Source: Megascapheus bottae
Taxonomy: Eukaryota > Chordata > Mammalia > Rodentia > Geomyidae
Length of the DNA stretch: 64,000 bases
NCBI GenBank assembly: GCA_024803745.1
Contig: JANJXV010000004.1
Coordinates: forward strand, 54,378,358 to 54,442,357
Direction: 5' to 3'
Part shown: positions 30,628 through 42,021 of the stretch, one piece after another
Numbering within the stretch: the stretch's first letter is position 1
Layout of the letters: each line of letters opens with the position of its first letter
Position numbers and translations under genes: made by a program
The notes under the pieces: model-generated
Database searches by the model: none
Seen by the model: the letters and a program-made list of their open reading frames with translations, nothing else
Told to the model about the DNA's origin: nothing

Positions 30628-30822
30628 TTTTTTTTTTGCCAATCTGTACTTGAGCTCAGGACCTGAGCACTGTCCTTGGATTTTCTTAAGGCTAGAGCTC
30701 TACTACTTGAACCTCAGCACCACTTCTGGCTTTTTTTTCTATGTATGTGGTACCGAGGAATCTAATCTGGGTCTTCGTGCATGCGAGGCAAGCACTCTAT
30801 CACTAGGCCAAACTCCCAGTCC
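30628..30822 (-). mobile_element. IDL-Geo SINE with target-site duplication
   Basis: Antisense. aagggaagtgt occurs before (about 30611) and after (about 30823). Confidence 0.88.
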
Positions 30823-30833
30823 CAAGGGAAGTG

Positions 30834-31429
30834 TTTTATTGTGTTTAGATTAGAAATGCATTTAGGAGAGGTTCTTTAGAAGAAGGAAAAAAGAACTCTC
30901 AGAACTATGTAAAAGTAACATTCAGAAAGTTTTAGAAATAACCAGCTGTTCTAGGAATTCTTTCTAGAACCAGAGAGGAAGGGTTTGTAGAAAATAGAGT
31001 AATTTAAATTTGCTGCTGCCCCAGTGGAGATGAGTCAGTAAGATAATGAAAGTAAGTAATAAGAGCTGGCTTGTGAGAAAAAGTTGCTAACTAGAGGGAA
31101 GGTATTACCGTTTTTCAAAATCTCAGCCTCTCAAGTCTGTACTAAGTGCATGAAATCAGCACTTCTTAAATGTCTTTCATATTTTTTTATATTTTCATTC
31201 TATACAAGTTAAATGCCTTTTTATGTTTTCATTTCTATTGGTATAAAACGTTATAAATATAGGTCATACAAGTCAATTCTATAACTAGAAGTCTTTAAAT
31301 ATCTATTCGAATTACTTTTAAATGACTATATGTATTGAGGTCCTCATTAATTTGGAGTACCAAAAGTTTTCAGTTCATGCTTAAAAAATGCTGAATTTGA
31401 CTGCTTATGAGGAAGTCCTCTCCCGCCCC
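30834..31429. other. Intron sequence, no recognised element
   Basis: AT-rich; C run at 31425-31434. Confidence 0.5.
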
Positions 31430-31569
31430 CCCCCCTTTTCTTTTGGTCTGTCATGGGGCTTGAACCCTGGGCCTGGGCTCTGTCCCTGGGCTCTTCAGCT
31501 GAAGGCCACTACCCTTTGAGCCATAGCGGTTTTCTAGTGGTTAATTAGAGGTAAGAGTCTCATGTGTTG

Positions 31570-31822
31570 GCCAGGGGCAATGGCTCAAGCTTGTAATCCT
31601 AAAGACTCAGGAGGCTGAGATCTGAGGATCAAGGTTCAAAGCCAGCCTGGCACAAAAGGATCTGAGACTCTTATCTCCAATTAACCTCTAGAAAATTGGG
31701 TCTTGGCTCAAAGGTAGGGCGGTAGCCTTGAGCTGAAGAGCTCAGGGACAGCACCCAGGCCCAGGGTAGGGTGGTAGAGTTGAGCCAAAGAGCGAGCTCA
31801 GGGACAGCTTTCAGGCCGAGAA
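31570..31822 (+). mobile_element. B1-dID-type SINE with duplicated right monomer, nested in opposite orientation
   Basis: Sense copy. agggcggtagccttgagctgaagagctcagggacag is followed by a second diverged copy agggtggtagagttgagcc...gagctcagggacag. Confidence 0.88.
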
Positions 31823-31824
31823 AA

Positions 31825-31932
31825 CACACACACACACACACACACACATCACACACCACACGAGAAAACACACACACACACCAGACATACACACACACAC
31901 ACACATCACACACCACACACCACACACCACAC
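31825..31932. repeat. CA-rich compound repeat
   Basis: Three (CA)n blocks separated by tcacacaccacacgagaaaa and accagacata-type units. This is the expanded tail of the sense SINE. Confidence 0.95.
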
Positions 31933-31980
31933 CAGACCTCAAAGTAGCTAGGGTTACAGATGTGAGACATGGCGCCTGGC

Positions 31981-32724
31981 GAGGATGTCCTTTTTAGTTG
32001 ATAATAGGTTTCACTAGTTCCTGTAATTTAGTCTAGGTAATGTTTGTAGACTGACACCAGTTGGCATCTGGCATTTGAGTTTCATGCAAAGACCTACCAT
32101 TAATTCCTCCAAGGTAGAGGCTGGCTAATCTCTTTTTAGTTTCAATTAGTAGAATTGTTGGTACTAGTTGATACCAAATAAATGTTCATTAAATGAGTAA
32201 ATGATATCTAAATTTTGAAATTCAAAAGAAAAATTGGAAAATTGGATAAAGAGAACTTGTTTCATTAGAGTGAAATTATGAAGGAATTTAATGACAGTTG
32301 TTTATATATCTTTGATAAGTAGTAGTAATCAAATCTGCAAAAATAGCAGATAGAGGAACTGATTGATCTTGAGTTGCTTAGATTTTGGGAAGGAAAAACA
32401 TAAGATTAAGTACTTAGGTGAGCTCAAGTTTTCAGTTTTTGGGGGTGGCTTAAACAAAAATTTGGATTTTAGAGAAGTAGTGAGAGCATAAAAGAAGTCA
32501 ACAGGTATAATTACTATGTTGACTTTTCTTAGGCAATCACTAGATGTTATAAACTACTTGCTCAGAATGTAAGAAATGCAAACTCAGACTTGAAAGGTGG
32601 AAACAATTTATTTGTTCCTTGTTTAAATATTTTTTTGATATATTTTTGTGAATTTTAATAAATTGATATGTATTTTAAATACCATCAAAGCGTTTCTCAT
32701 TCAGTGTTGTCTTAAGGTATCATT
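31981..32724. other. Intron sequence, no recognised element
   Basis: About 740 bp, AT-rich, nothing assigned. Confidence 0.5.
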
Positions 32725-32978
32725 CTTTCTTTCTTTCTCTCTCTCTCTTTTTTTTTTTTTTTGGTTGATCATGGAGCTTGAACTTTGGGCCTGAGTACTG
32801 TCCTGAACTCAAGGCTACTGCCCTACCACTTGAGCCACAGCTGCCACTTCCACTTTTCTGGTGGTTATTTGGAGATAAGAGTCTCATGGACTTTAGTGCC
32901 TAGGAGCTGGCTTTGAACCTAGATCCTCAGATCTCAGCCTTTTGAGTAGTTAGGATTACAGGCGTGAGCCACCAGCAT
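32725..32978 (-). mobile_element. B1-dID-type SINE
   Basis: Antisense, with a CTTT/CT tail. tatcattctt flanks both sides (about 32718 and 32990). Confidence 0.9.
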
Positions 32979-34756
32979 TTAGTGATAAGCTATCATTCTT
33001 AAAAATAAATAAATAAGAAATAAAATTCCAAGAGAGACCATGTTTTTTAACCTCACCCTCTATTTTGTTTCTCATGTTTTGAATTAAGCCCTTCTGCATT
33101 ATGTTTTTTGTGCCTTTACATTTATAATGATTTGGTTTCCAGTTCATGATTTAGAGACATATAAAGTATCAGTTCAGATTTAGTCATCTGGTATAACCTT
33201 GATTAGTTTTCTCTATCTTTGGTCTATGGAAAGTTGCTCATGTCTATATGATGTTTCATATGGTATACACATGTTACGGTTGTGTTTGTAACTAAGCAAA
33301 TTTAAATTCTGTAGCAGCTTAGGAAACATTACTATGCTTTATTAAAAACCATTTGTGTCTAGTCTTTTGCCCTTCATCGAAATATCTTCTAATTTTATTT
33401 ATAGGGAAAGTAATCATAGATTATAATTATGAAGGGAAATATGCCCCAGTTTAGGATAGCTCACTGTCTAAGTCTTCTCTAGGGTTTTGCAATTAAATAT
33501 TTCAAATTAAGATTCTTTTGTTAGAAGTGTTCTGAAAACATTTTGGGCAATTTAAGTAGAACTGTGCTTTGGAGAGAGATTGATGGGGTAAATGACTAAT
33601 TAAATGATTGTTTAAATATTTATATTGTGAAATTTAAATTAAGATTGTATTGAGGCATATTGGTCTAGGCTTATATTATCATAGAGTCCCCAGTATCTTT
33701 TACGTGGTTCTAATACTGCCAAGTAATCAGGAAACACCTATAAAAGTACTGCATGGAATCTTGCCATTTATTGAGTTTATTGATCATCCAGTTAATTCTC
33801 CAAGAAATGCTTAGTTTAATGCTTATGACATTATGTTAAAGTATAACTAAAAAATAAGTTTTACTTCAAATACAGAAAAGGAGAAAACGATTACGTGAAA
33901 CATACAAGACATTTTATTTTAGAATATATTATTAGAGACAGTACTACAGTAAGTTTTAAATTATGCCTGACATTTAAATTAGCAGGTGAAACTTGACCTT
34001 TTAAGCCATACTAGTTTTAAGGGCATTAAAGGTTTCTGGCCTTACCTCTTTTATGAGGGCTGCATGATTTGAACTCTTCTTTCAGAGACTGCCCAACATC
34101 CTTGTTGAATACACCTTTCTCATATTTTGTTTGACCTATTTCTCCATTTCTTTGGAATTTTCATCTTGTGACCTTTTGCTTTAATCAGAGGTCACTTTCT
34201 TTCTGGACTCTTTATTCCCACCTTGGAGTTTAAAATCACACATACTGCTTTATGAGTACAACTTCCATTTTGAAAATTGGTGGGACTTGTCATCGAGTAA
34301 TTTCATCATTTCACCCCTCAATGGGAACTGGGTCAGTCTCAGAGAGAACGTTCATCTTTGGTGAATAAATAGCCCATCCCAATGACTATTATGCTATAGA
34401 GTTCTGGCACCTGTGGGTATATGGTTCCAAGGAGACTGACATTGAGGGAAAAGAGAATGCTTTTGATGCATAGAGCTAAATGCCATACTGCTGTAGCTTG
34501 ACTAATTGTTTTCCATGCCACCAAGTTTCTGCTAAAAATACTGCCTTTCAACAAATTTAAAAATTTCATTTTATCATATCATAAATTAACTTTATGATGT
34601 GATCACTGTATCCTGTTAATTTTTACCTTGCTTTTTAGGTAGCAAGACATTTACACAAAATTAAGAACAGGAAAACACTGAGTAGATCACATACTTTAAA
34701 TACAACTGATGATAATACAGACCTGGCTGAGAGTTTCTCAGTGTTAATCTGAGCTC
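32979..34756. other. Longest repeat-poor intron segment
   Basis: About 1.8 kb without a recognised repeat apart from a short (AAAT)n at 33004-33018. No exon of RNGTT or another gene was identified. Confidence 0.55.
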
Positions 34757-34957
34757 TCCTCCCCCCAAGTCCTGGGCCTTGAACTCAGGCTTGGATACTG
34801 TCTTTGAGCTCTTGGGCTTTGTCAGGGCTAGAGCTCTACCACTTGAGCCACAGCACCATTTCTGGCTTTTTTCTGTGTATGTGGTATGGAGGAATCCAAC
34901 CCACTTCTTTGTCCATGCTAGGCAAAGCACTCAACCACTAGGCTAAACTCCCAGTCC
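34757..34957 (-). mobile_element. IDL-Geo SINE with target-site duplication
   Basis: Antisense. TAATCTGAGCT occurs at about 34746-34756 and 34959-34969. Confidence 0.9.
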
Positions 34958-35103
34958 CTAATCTGAGCTTTATAATTACACTAATCAATTTGTTTGCTTA
35001 TTTATTTTACTCATTCAAAACTGCCTATAATAAATCCAGGCATAACAAACCTGTGAATAAAGTGGGTTTGACTAAATCTACAATATAAAAATTCATTGAG
35101 TTC

Positions 35104-35198
35104 TTTCTTCTTCTTTTCTTATTTCTTCTTCGTACTGGAATTTGAACTTAGGTCCTCAGGCATGCCAGTCAAGTCTTCTGCCAGTTGAGCCACCTCAC
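35104..35198 (-). mobile_element. Old ID-like tRNA SINE
   Basis: gtactggaatttgaacttaggtcctcaggcatgccagtcaag...gttgagccacctcacc. Confidence 0.65.
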
Positions 35199-35227
35199 CT
35201 TTAGGATTAGAGATTAATTTAGCAAGG

Positions 35228-35398
35228 TTTTTTTTTTTTTTTTGTGTGTGTGTGTGTGTGCCGTTCCTGGCTTAAACTCTGGGCCTGAGCAAGGCTAGAG
35301 CTCTACCATTTGAGCCACAGCACTACTCCTGGCCTTTTTTCTATGTGTGTTGTACTGAGGAATTGAACTTAGATGCATACTAGCCCAAATTCTCAGCC
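35228..35398 (-). mobile_element. IDL-Geo SINE, deleted in both halves
   Basis: T tail plus (TG)9, then shortened Geo and ID halves. Confidence 0.85.
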
Positions 35399-35494
35399 TT
35401 CAAGTTGTTTTTAAAACATAATGTGGTGCAGTAAGTATCAAGGTTGCATATTTTAATTTTAGTCTTGATTGAATCTTTATCATTACTTTTTAAA

Positions 35495-35702
35495 TTATTA
35501 TTATTATTATTATTAGCCAGTCCAAGGCGTGAACTCAGGGCCTTGACACTTTCTCTGAGTTTATTTTGCTCAAGGCCAGTACTCTTACCTCTTGAACCAT
35601 AGCAACACTTCTGACTTTTTCTCTTTATGTGATACTGAGAAATCGAATGCGAAGCTAAGCATGCTAAGTGAGCACTCTACCACTAAGGCACATTCCCAGC
35701 CC
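35495..35702 (-). mobile_element. IDL-Geo SINE
   Basis: Antisense, with an (ATT)n tail at about 35495-35515. Confidence 0.87.
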
Positions 35703-36196
35703 CTGTCATTGCTTTTTGATAGGTGAAAAAGCCCAAGCCAGTCTTTTACCTCATCTCATCTATTTTTCTTTAACTTCCAATATGAGTTCAGAATTTTTCT
35801 GTAGCATAAGTATACATCACATAAATGCATTAATATTTTAGTTTAACATTGTTTTTCACATTTTTAGAAAGAATGAGTAATTTTATGACACTACAATGCT
35901 CAAAGTTTATTTAGTTTGTGCTTATAAGGAATCAGTGCTTTTAATCTATATTGATGTTTACTCTCAAGTACCTAGGTTATTTAAATCTGTAAGTGAACTG
36001 AAGCCAAAGTATGAGTTTTTGAAGTGTTTTGAAATTTCTGGTTGTTTGGTTATGTCTTATATAATATGGCCCCGAGAACCCCAAATTGCAAGCTCTCTTT
36101 TTTAACTGCAGTAATAAAAGAAAAAACGAACATCAAGAACATAACCTAGATGTACATGCTTGCGTGTATATATCATGAAGTTTTGCTATTTTTATC
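35703..36196. other. Intron sequence, no recognised element
   Basis: A 69-residue + frame at 35896-36105 has no family resemblance and no splice context. Confidence 0.5.
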
Positions 36197-36290
36197 TTTT
36201 TTCTGTTTGTGGCTTTCTTGGAGTTTGAAACTCAGGGCCTTACACTCACTAGGCAAGCCTTCTTGCCACTTGAGTTATATTTCCGGTCCC
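36197..36290 (-). mobile_element. Old ID-like tRNA SINE
   Basis: ggagtttgaaactcagggcct...ctaggcaagccttcttgccacttgag. Confidence 0.6.
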
Positions 36291-37300
36291 ATTTTACCTG
36301 TCTTGAAGTTTGTACCTCTGTGGCATGAAATATATTTATATTGTTATACAGTTGTCCATCCATCACCAGAAAATTTTCAACTTTTGTTACTGAAGCTTGT
36401 TAAACACTTAACTTCAAATCTCTGCTTCCCCCATTTTCTTTCAGTCATTGGTTTAAAGCCACTGCAGTTTAAAGGACATGTAGATATTCAAACTCCCCAC
36501 CCCCCTTCCCCTCACTTCTCCTCTTTGAAAAAAAGTATAAAAACAAGAAAGAAAAACTTAGGAAATTACCTGAGAGTTTTATGTAAGCATAATTAATGTG
36601 TTTTGGACTGTAATCCCCATTTTACAAAGTCTTGTCCCCAAGCAAGTTTCTTTGCTCTCTCCTTTTGTGTGGTGTATGTGCATTCTCATTTTTTATTCCA
36701 GTAATTGCTTTTTGTTTATTTTTGCTCTTCTTTCCTTGTGTTCAGGTCTAGCAATATATTTAAAAACTGCTTTCAGTACTTCTTTTTTTGTTTTTATTTA
36801 AAAACTGTGCTTTCAGTACTTCTTTTTTTTTTGTTTTTTGGATTGTCATCTAATATTGTTACATACTTATGAAACATAGTATGGCCTTTGATTCATGTGT
36901 GCATCAAACAGTATGCAACTGAAGGTTTTAGTTGTTTACCACCTTAAACTTTATCATTTTTTATGGTGAATGCATTAAAAATCTACTTCATATATTAACT
37001 AACCATATACTGTATTACAACTAATTATTTCTACCTTTATTGTTTTGGTTATGATGAGGGCTACTCAGAATAGTTCTTCTACCTTATAATGTCAATATTC
37101 ATGGAATATATTTTTAAATATTCCAGTATATCAATTTAGATCTCCTTGGTTCACCTCTCCCCTCTTTTTCCACACACATATATACAGATATTTAGTTCTT
37201 ACAATTTATGTTTTAAAATTATTTGAAGCTTGTTAAGAAATTTTAAACAAGGTTTAAGTGATTATTATATTTCTAAAGAACACATCTATTTGTTTTGTAG
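36291..37300. other. Intron sequence before the fourth exon
   Basis: Contains a small tandem duplication (aaaaactg(tg)ctttcagtacttcttttttt at about 36762-36790 and 36800-36830). No other element assigned. Confidence 0.5.
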
Positions 37301-37369
37301 CTACTGGAAGGAAGTTTTGCCAAAGAAGTCAGTCATGAAATGGATGGACTTATTTTTCAGCCTACTGGA
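37301..37369 (+). CDS. RNGTT: mRNA capping enzyme, guanylyltransferase exon with motif IV
   Basis: Exon of 23 codons bounded by tttgtag|CTA and GGA|gtaagt, phase 0 at both ends. It encodes [20 protein letters not shown] followed by PTG and includes nucleotidyltransferase motif IV (DGLIF), which contacts the nucleotide phosphates and metal in this superfamily. About residues 424-446 by recollection of the human protein, where I remember LLEGN rather than LLEGS. Introns of 17.6 kb upstream and 21.9 kb downstream isolate this small exon. Confidence 0.96.
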
Positions 37370-37384
37370 GTAAGTTCATTTATC

Positions 37385-37385
<1 letters not shown>

Positions 37386-37421
<36 letters not shown>
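37386..37421. repeat. (TG)n microsatellite next to a splice donor
   Basis: About 18 TG units beginning 17 bp after the exon end. Confidence 0.97.
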
Positions 37422-37424
<3 letters not shown>

Positions 37425-37646
37425 CATGTGTACATGTGTTTATGTTTGTATCTGTTTGTACTGTGTTCATATATTTAGAAAGTACCTTTTCCTCAAACTT
37501 ATTTATTGCTGTGGTACTCCTTCGCCTTAAAATTGTTCAGTCTTGGACGATTTCATTTATACCTAAATATATAATACTAAACATTTGTTTTATTTTTACT
37601 TAATGAAAGAGGTAGACATTTTTTAGTATTACTTTTCAAGAGATTC

Positions 37647-37843
37647 TTTTTTTTTTTTTTGCCAGTCCTAGGGCTTGAATTCAGGGCCTGAGCATTGTCC
37701 TTAGGCTTTCCTCAAGATTAGGACTCTACCACTTGAGCCACAGCACCACTTTAGGCTTTTCTATGTATGTGGTACTGAGGAATCAAACCCAGGTCCTCAT
37801 GCATGCTAGGCAAGCATTCTACCACTAGGCCAAACTCTAGGCT
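37647..37843 (-). mobile_element. IDL-Geo SINE
   Basis: Antisense, well preserved. Confidence 0.9.
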
Positions 37844-38089
37844 GAATTCAGTTGTTTAAAATGATTAATTTTGTTATAAATTCTTTCAAAGTTAGTGTCA
37901 CTTTATATTTACTACAAAACTATCAGTAACATTAAATGAATTACTTCCTTTTGTTGATTGATATACTTTTAAGTATTAATGTACCTAAAACTTCATTTTG
38001 CTGTATTGTTGGTAAAATTCAAGGATTTGTCAACTGCTTGAAAGCAAAATTTTTCTACTGATTTGTCATTATTACCATTATTATTATTT

Positions 38090-38305
38090 ATTGTTGGTAC
38101 TGGGGTTTAAACCCAGGGCCTCATGTCTGCTCTACTTGCTTGTTTAGCTTGTACTCTACTGTTTGATTCACATTTCCCTCCCTGCTTTTTTGCTTATTAC
38201 TTTGGAAATACAATCTAGTGGACTTTTCACTGCTTGGATTGGCTTTGTATTAAGATCCTCTAGATCTTCTGAGTAGCTAGGATACAAGCATGAGCCTCTG
38301 GCATT
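38090..38305 (-). mobile_element. Diverged B1-dID or ID-like composite SINE
   Basis: ttggtactggggtttaaacccagggcct at the tail side, and gatcttctgagtagctaggatacaagcatgag at the B1 side. Confidence 0.65.
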
Positions 38306-38399
38306 CAGCAGAATTTAAAAACATTCTGTGTTGAATTTCTGAGATGCCCTGAAGAACTCATCAATTTATTGGTCATCATATATTTGGGGTAAATTTTAT

Positions 38400-38710
38400 T
38401 TTACCATATAGGCCTGAACAGTCTTTCTTCTGGGAACTGGCTTACACATGTGTTTAATAGCATCTTTGGTCTCTACTTACTAAATACCAGGAAATACTCC
38501 TCTTTGTTCCCACTTAATAAACACCAGTGCTCTGTAGGGCAGTGTTTTTCAAAGTGTAGCACATAGAGGAGAATTATTACTATTGAGGAAATTGTTAGAA
38601 ATATAACTCATTCCATATGTACTGATTAGAAATTCTGGGGATAGTATCTAGCAATTTGTGCTTTAACAAGTTCTGTAAGAAATTCTGATGAATGCTGAAG
38701 ATGAGATTCA
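38400..38710. mobile_element. Old hAT-type DNA transposon remnants
   Basis: tctctacttactaaataccaggaaatactcctc resembles an antisense MER5-like element. Then ttttcaaagtgtagcac...gttagaaatataa...ttctggggatagtatctagcaatttgtgctttaacaag...attctgatgaatgctgaag resembles a sense MER/Charlie element. Sub-names uncertain. Confidence 0.5.
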
Positions 38711-38950
38711 TGTACCCTGTAGGAAAGAGTATGTCACATGGTACTATATTTCATCATTTCTTACCTTTTCCTTTTACTTACTTACTCTGTCCTTAGAGAT
38801 ACAGTCTGAACTAGTTGAGAAGTAATATATAGAGTTACTTAAGTTTAATATACAGAAGTTGTATAGACAGCAAGTAAATGAAGGAAAGAAATCTGATATT
38901 CTGAGAGTGTTTAAACCCTGGATTTTGTCTGTTTGAATATAGGATAAAAC

Positions 38951-39154
38951 TTTTTTTTTGGCCAGTTGTGGGGCTTGAACTCAAGTTCTGATCACTGTTC
39001 TTGGACTTTTCTCAAGGCTAGAGCTCTACCCTTGAGCCACAGCATTACTTTCAGTTTGTTTGTTTGTTTTCTATGTATGTGGTGCCAAGGAATCGAACCT
39101 AGGTCTTTGTGCATGCTAGGCAAGCACTCTTACCACTAGGCCAAACGCCTGGCC
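38951..39154 (-). mobile_element. IDL-Geo SINE with target-site duplication
   Basis: Antisense. taaaactttt occurs before and after (about 38943 and 39162). Confidence 0.9.
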
Positions 39155-39171
39155 CATGGGGTAAAACTTTT

Positions 39172-39569
39172 AACACAAATTTTGACACAGTGTTATGTGA
39201 TTGACTTGTTTTCTTCCCAGGCTCCATAGCAAAATAGAAAGGGGGAAGATCTTACCTTCTGTGCTTCATATAGCAGGTGGAAGAGACCTAGAAGCTGAGG
39301 GACAGAAGTAAATTTGATAGAAAATCCCATTTTAGGAAGGTGGAAAATGGATTTTGATGTTCCCATATTTTCTAGGCTCACTCTTCCTAGAATTACAGAA
39401 GTAAAATCTAAATATAATAGAAACAACAGAACATGTATGAAACTTAAAGTTTGGACATGTATCTATATAAGATTTGTTCTGTGTAGGAGAAATGCCCTGA
39501 CAAATAAAGGAGTTTCTGTCAGAAATGCTGCATAATATCAGTTGATTGATTAATCTGTATTCTAGCATT
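39172..39569. other. Intron sequence, no recognised element
   Basis: Short overlapping frames on both strands here (60-78 residues) have no family resemblance. Confidence 0.5.
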
Positions 39570-39812
39570 CATTTTATTTATTTATTTACTTCTTTATTTA
39601 TGTATTTATTGCTTACTTGTTTGCCTTGCCAGTCTTAAGGCTTGAAATCAGGGACTGGGCACTGTCCTTAAGCTTTCTGAAAGCTAGCACTCTACCACTT
39701 GAGACACAGCACCGATTCTGGCTTTTTCTATGTATGGGGTGCTTAGGAATCGAACTCAGGGCTTCATGCCTGCTAGGCAAGCACTTTACTGCTAGGCCAC
39801 ACTCCTGGCCCC
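39570..39812 (-). mobile_element. IDL-Geo SINE with long (TTTA)n-like tail
   Basis: Tail at 39570-39628, then a full antisense copy. Confidence 0.88.
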
Positions 39813-39880
39813 TCATACTTTTTATTACAGTGATTTCGTAACTGACATCTGATAAGGCTGTAAACAAGGTAGTTTCTTGC

Positions 39881-40086
39881 CTTTTTTTTTTTTTTTTTTT
39901 TGCCAGTCTTGAGCTTAAGCTTAGGGCCTGAGCACTGTCCTTGGATTTTTCTCAAGGATAGAACTCTACCACTTGAGCCTCAGCACCACTTCTGGCTTTT
40001 TTCTAAGTATGTGGTACCAAAGAATCGAACCCGGGTCTTCGTGCATGCTAGGCAAGTATTCTACCACTAGGCCAAACTCCCAGCCC
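39881..40086 (-). mobile_element. IDL-Geo SINE
   Basis: Antisense, with a 20-base T tail and tcttgcc(a)ttt on both flanks. Confidence 0.9.
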
Positions 40087-40101
40087 ATCTTGCCATTTCT
40101 T

Positions 40102-40483
40102 TCTTTTTTTTTTTTTAAATCTTGTGTATTTATTTATTTATTTTATTGTAATTAATAAAAGGGTTACATGATATTTGCCAGATAGAAGGTGCATTAATTC
40201 ACATATATTTATACCCTTTCACATGTCTTGATCCCCATTACCCTCCCCTCCACCCCCCCACCCCGTCTTGGTTCCCCCCCCTTCCCTATCCAATTTCAAA
40301 TAACCAAATACAAATACATGCAATATATCAGATAACAAAGTGAGATACTGTAACAATCAGATAACCAAGGGATAGCAAAAGAGATGAGAGATAACATAGT
40401 ACATTAAGGACAACAATCATTCATTATATGGCTTTTGTTTCTATATCCTGGAGTTATTTTCAGTTAGCTTCATACTATCATCC
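40102..40483 (-). mobile_element. L1 3' UTR fragment (type B)
   Basis: Antisense, 5'-truncated. Poly-T end; TGCCATTTCTT duplicated at 40091-40101 and 40484-40494. Confidence 0.88.
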
Positions 40484-40494
40484 TGCCATTTCTT

Positions 40495-41008
40495 ATAAGC
40501 AGTGTACGACTTATGGGTTCAGTAATTTTTGAAGGAATTTGCTTCCAAATCTATGCTATTCTTTTCTACATGACCTATTTTTTTTCAGTACTAAAGAAGG
40601 ATAGGATGGATCCTTTTAATTCCTTCAACACTTTTCACTCCTTTTCTCCTTTGGTGTCCACCCAGTAATTGCCAGGAAATACTCTTCTTTGTCCCCAACT
40701 TGATCACCATCAGTGTTCTGTATTCAGTATTTGTTTTTATGATGATAAAAATATTGTTTCTAACCCAGTCAGTTATTCTGTTACATTTTCTTTCCTAAAG
40801 AACCTTTTCACCCATAGTCTAACATTGGTTTCTTTTTATGTTATGATAATATTTTTTATTCAGACTTTTCAGAAGAACTGTTAATTTTTTTTTCAAAATA
40901 GTTAATCTCCTTTCCCATACCTGTTCTTTTTTCTTTTATTTCATTTTAACCTGAGGGATTCCTTCTGAAATTTTCTAAGAGCTAAGTCCACATTTGGAGA
41001 GCTTTCTT
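40495..41008. other. Intron sequence with a MER5-like trace
   Basis: 40645-40720 (ctttggtgtccacccagtaattgccaggaaatactcttc) parallels 38470-38540 and may be an old antisense MER5 copy. The rest is unassigned. Confidence 0.4.
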
Positions 41009-41024
41009 TTCTTAGATTCCTTTT

Positions 41025-41316
41025 TTTTATTAAAGAATTTATTAACATTGATTTTTACATCATATTTCAAATAACAAGTTTAACAAAGTTCAAGAAGGGA
41101 ATCTCTATATACAATCACTGGCACTTAGTTTTAGAACTTAATCAAAATTTGGCTAAGGGTTTGTATGTCATAGATACATATTAATTTATGAAATAAAACA
41201 TTATGTCTATAGAGTCATAGGTTTTTATGTCTATATAGTTATGTTTATATTTCCATTACCATGTCCATAGCATTGGGTATGCAAATATTGAGTCCTTGCT
41301 CTTGTACTCTTTGGGT
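41025..41316 (-). mobile_element. L1 3' UTR fragment (type A) with 16-bp target duplication
   Basis: Same 3' UTR as 20307-20600 (ttattaacattgatttttacatcat...). TTCTTAGATTCCTTTT occurs at 41009-41024 and 41317-41332. Confidence 0.93.
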
Positions 41317-41332
41317 TTCTTAGATTCCTTTT

Positions 41333-41753
41333 TATTGTCTCATCCTAGAAATCTCATACCCTTGTTTGCTGCTTTCCTGATTTAAGTGATTTTGAAAACC
41401 TGATTCTCATGTATGACTTCTGTTTTAGCTGTAAATTGAGATTGAGTGCTGTTCTCACCAGTGTTAGACCTGTTCACTATGTTCTATAACTATGATTCTG
41501 ACCCTTTGTATATGTCTTGAAACATTAACAGAAAGTCATAGTAAACATTATAGCTCATGAATCATGGTCTAATTGTCAGAAGTTTATAGCAGTCTTAGAT
41601 TTACATGTTTAACATTTTTGTTTTTCTTCAAAGATACTGCTATCTACTTTTCCTTTTCTTTAGAGATCCACTTATTTTTATTGCTGTACCTATATAGATT
41701 CCCAAATGAAGCTTTTATTCCAAGTTCCTTCACTATCATTTGCACTAGAGATG

Positions 41754-41754
<1 letters not shown>
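41333..41754. other. Intron sequence, no recognised element
   Basis: Nothing assigned. Confidence 0.5.
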
Positions 41755-41791
<37 letters not shown>

Positions 41792-41962
41792 ACGCACCGG
41801 GGACTGACTCAAGGCTAGCACTATATCATGTGAGCCACATTGGGCTTTTTGTTGGATTATTAGATAAGAGTCCCATGGATTTTCTGCCCAGATCTGGCTT
41901 CAAACCTGAGATCTCAACCTTCAGAATAGTTAAGATTACAGGCGTGAGCTTCCTATGCCTGG
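41755..41962 (-). mobile_element. (TG)n plus diverged B1-dID-type SINE
   Basis: (TG)16 at 41756-41787, then a SINE lacking most of the right monomer. Linker and B1 half are visible. Confidence 0.75.
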
Positions 41963-42021
41963 CAAGAGAAATCATGTTTTTAAATGGTCACTAAATTCTT
42001 TTTGGTAGCTGTGTACTTTTT

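Larger units (their letters stand above)
31430..31980 (-). mobile_element. B1-dID-type SINE split by an opposite-strand copy
   Basis: The antisense right monomer and linker lie at 31430-31568. The B1 head remnant (tagctagggttacagatgtgagac...gcctggc) resumes at about 31936-31980. Confidence 0.8.

Noticed and set aside
36150..36596. 148-residue + frame in the intron before exon 37301
   Set aside because: Covers an old ID-like SINE and simple sequence; no domain, and no matching RNGTT exon is expected there.
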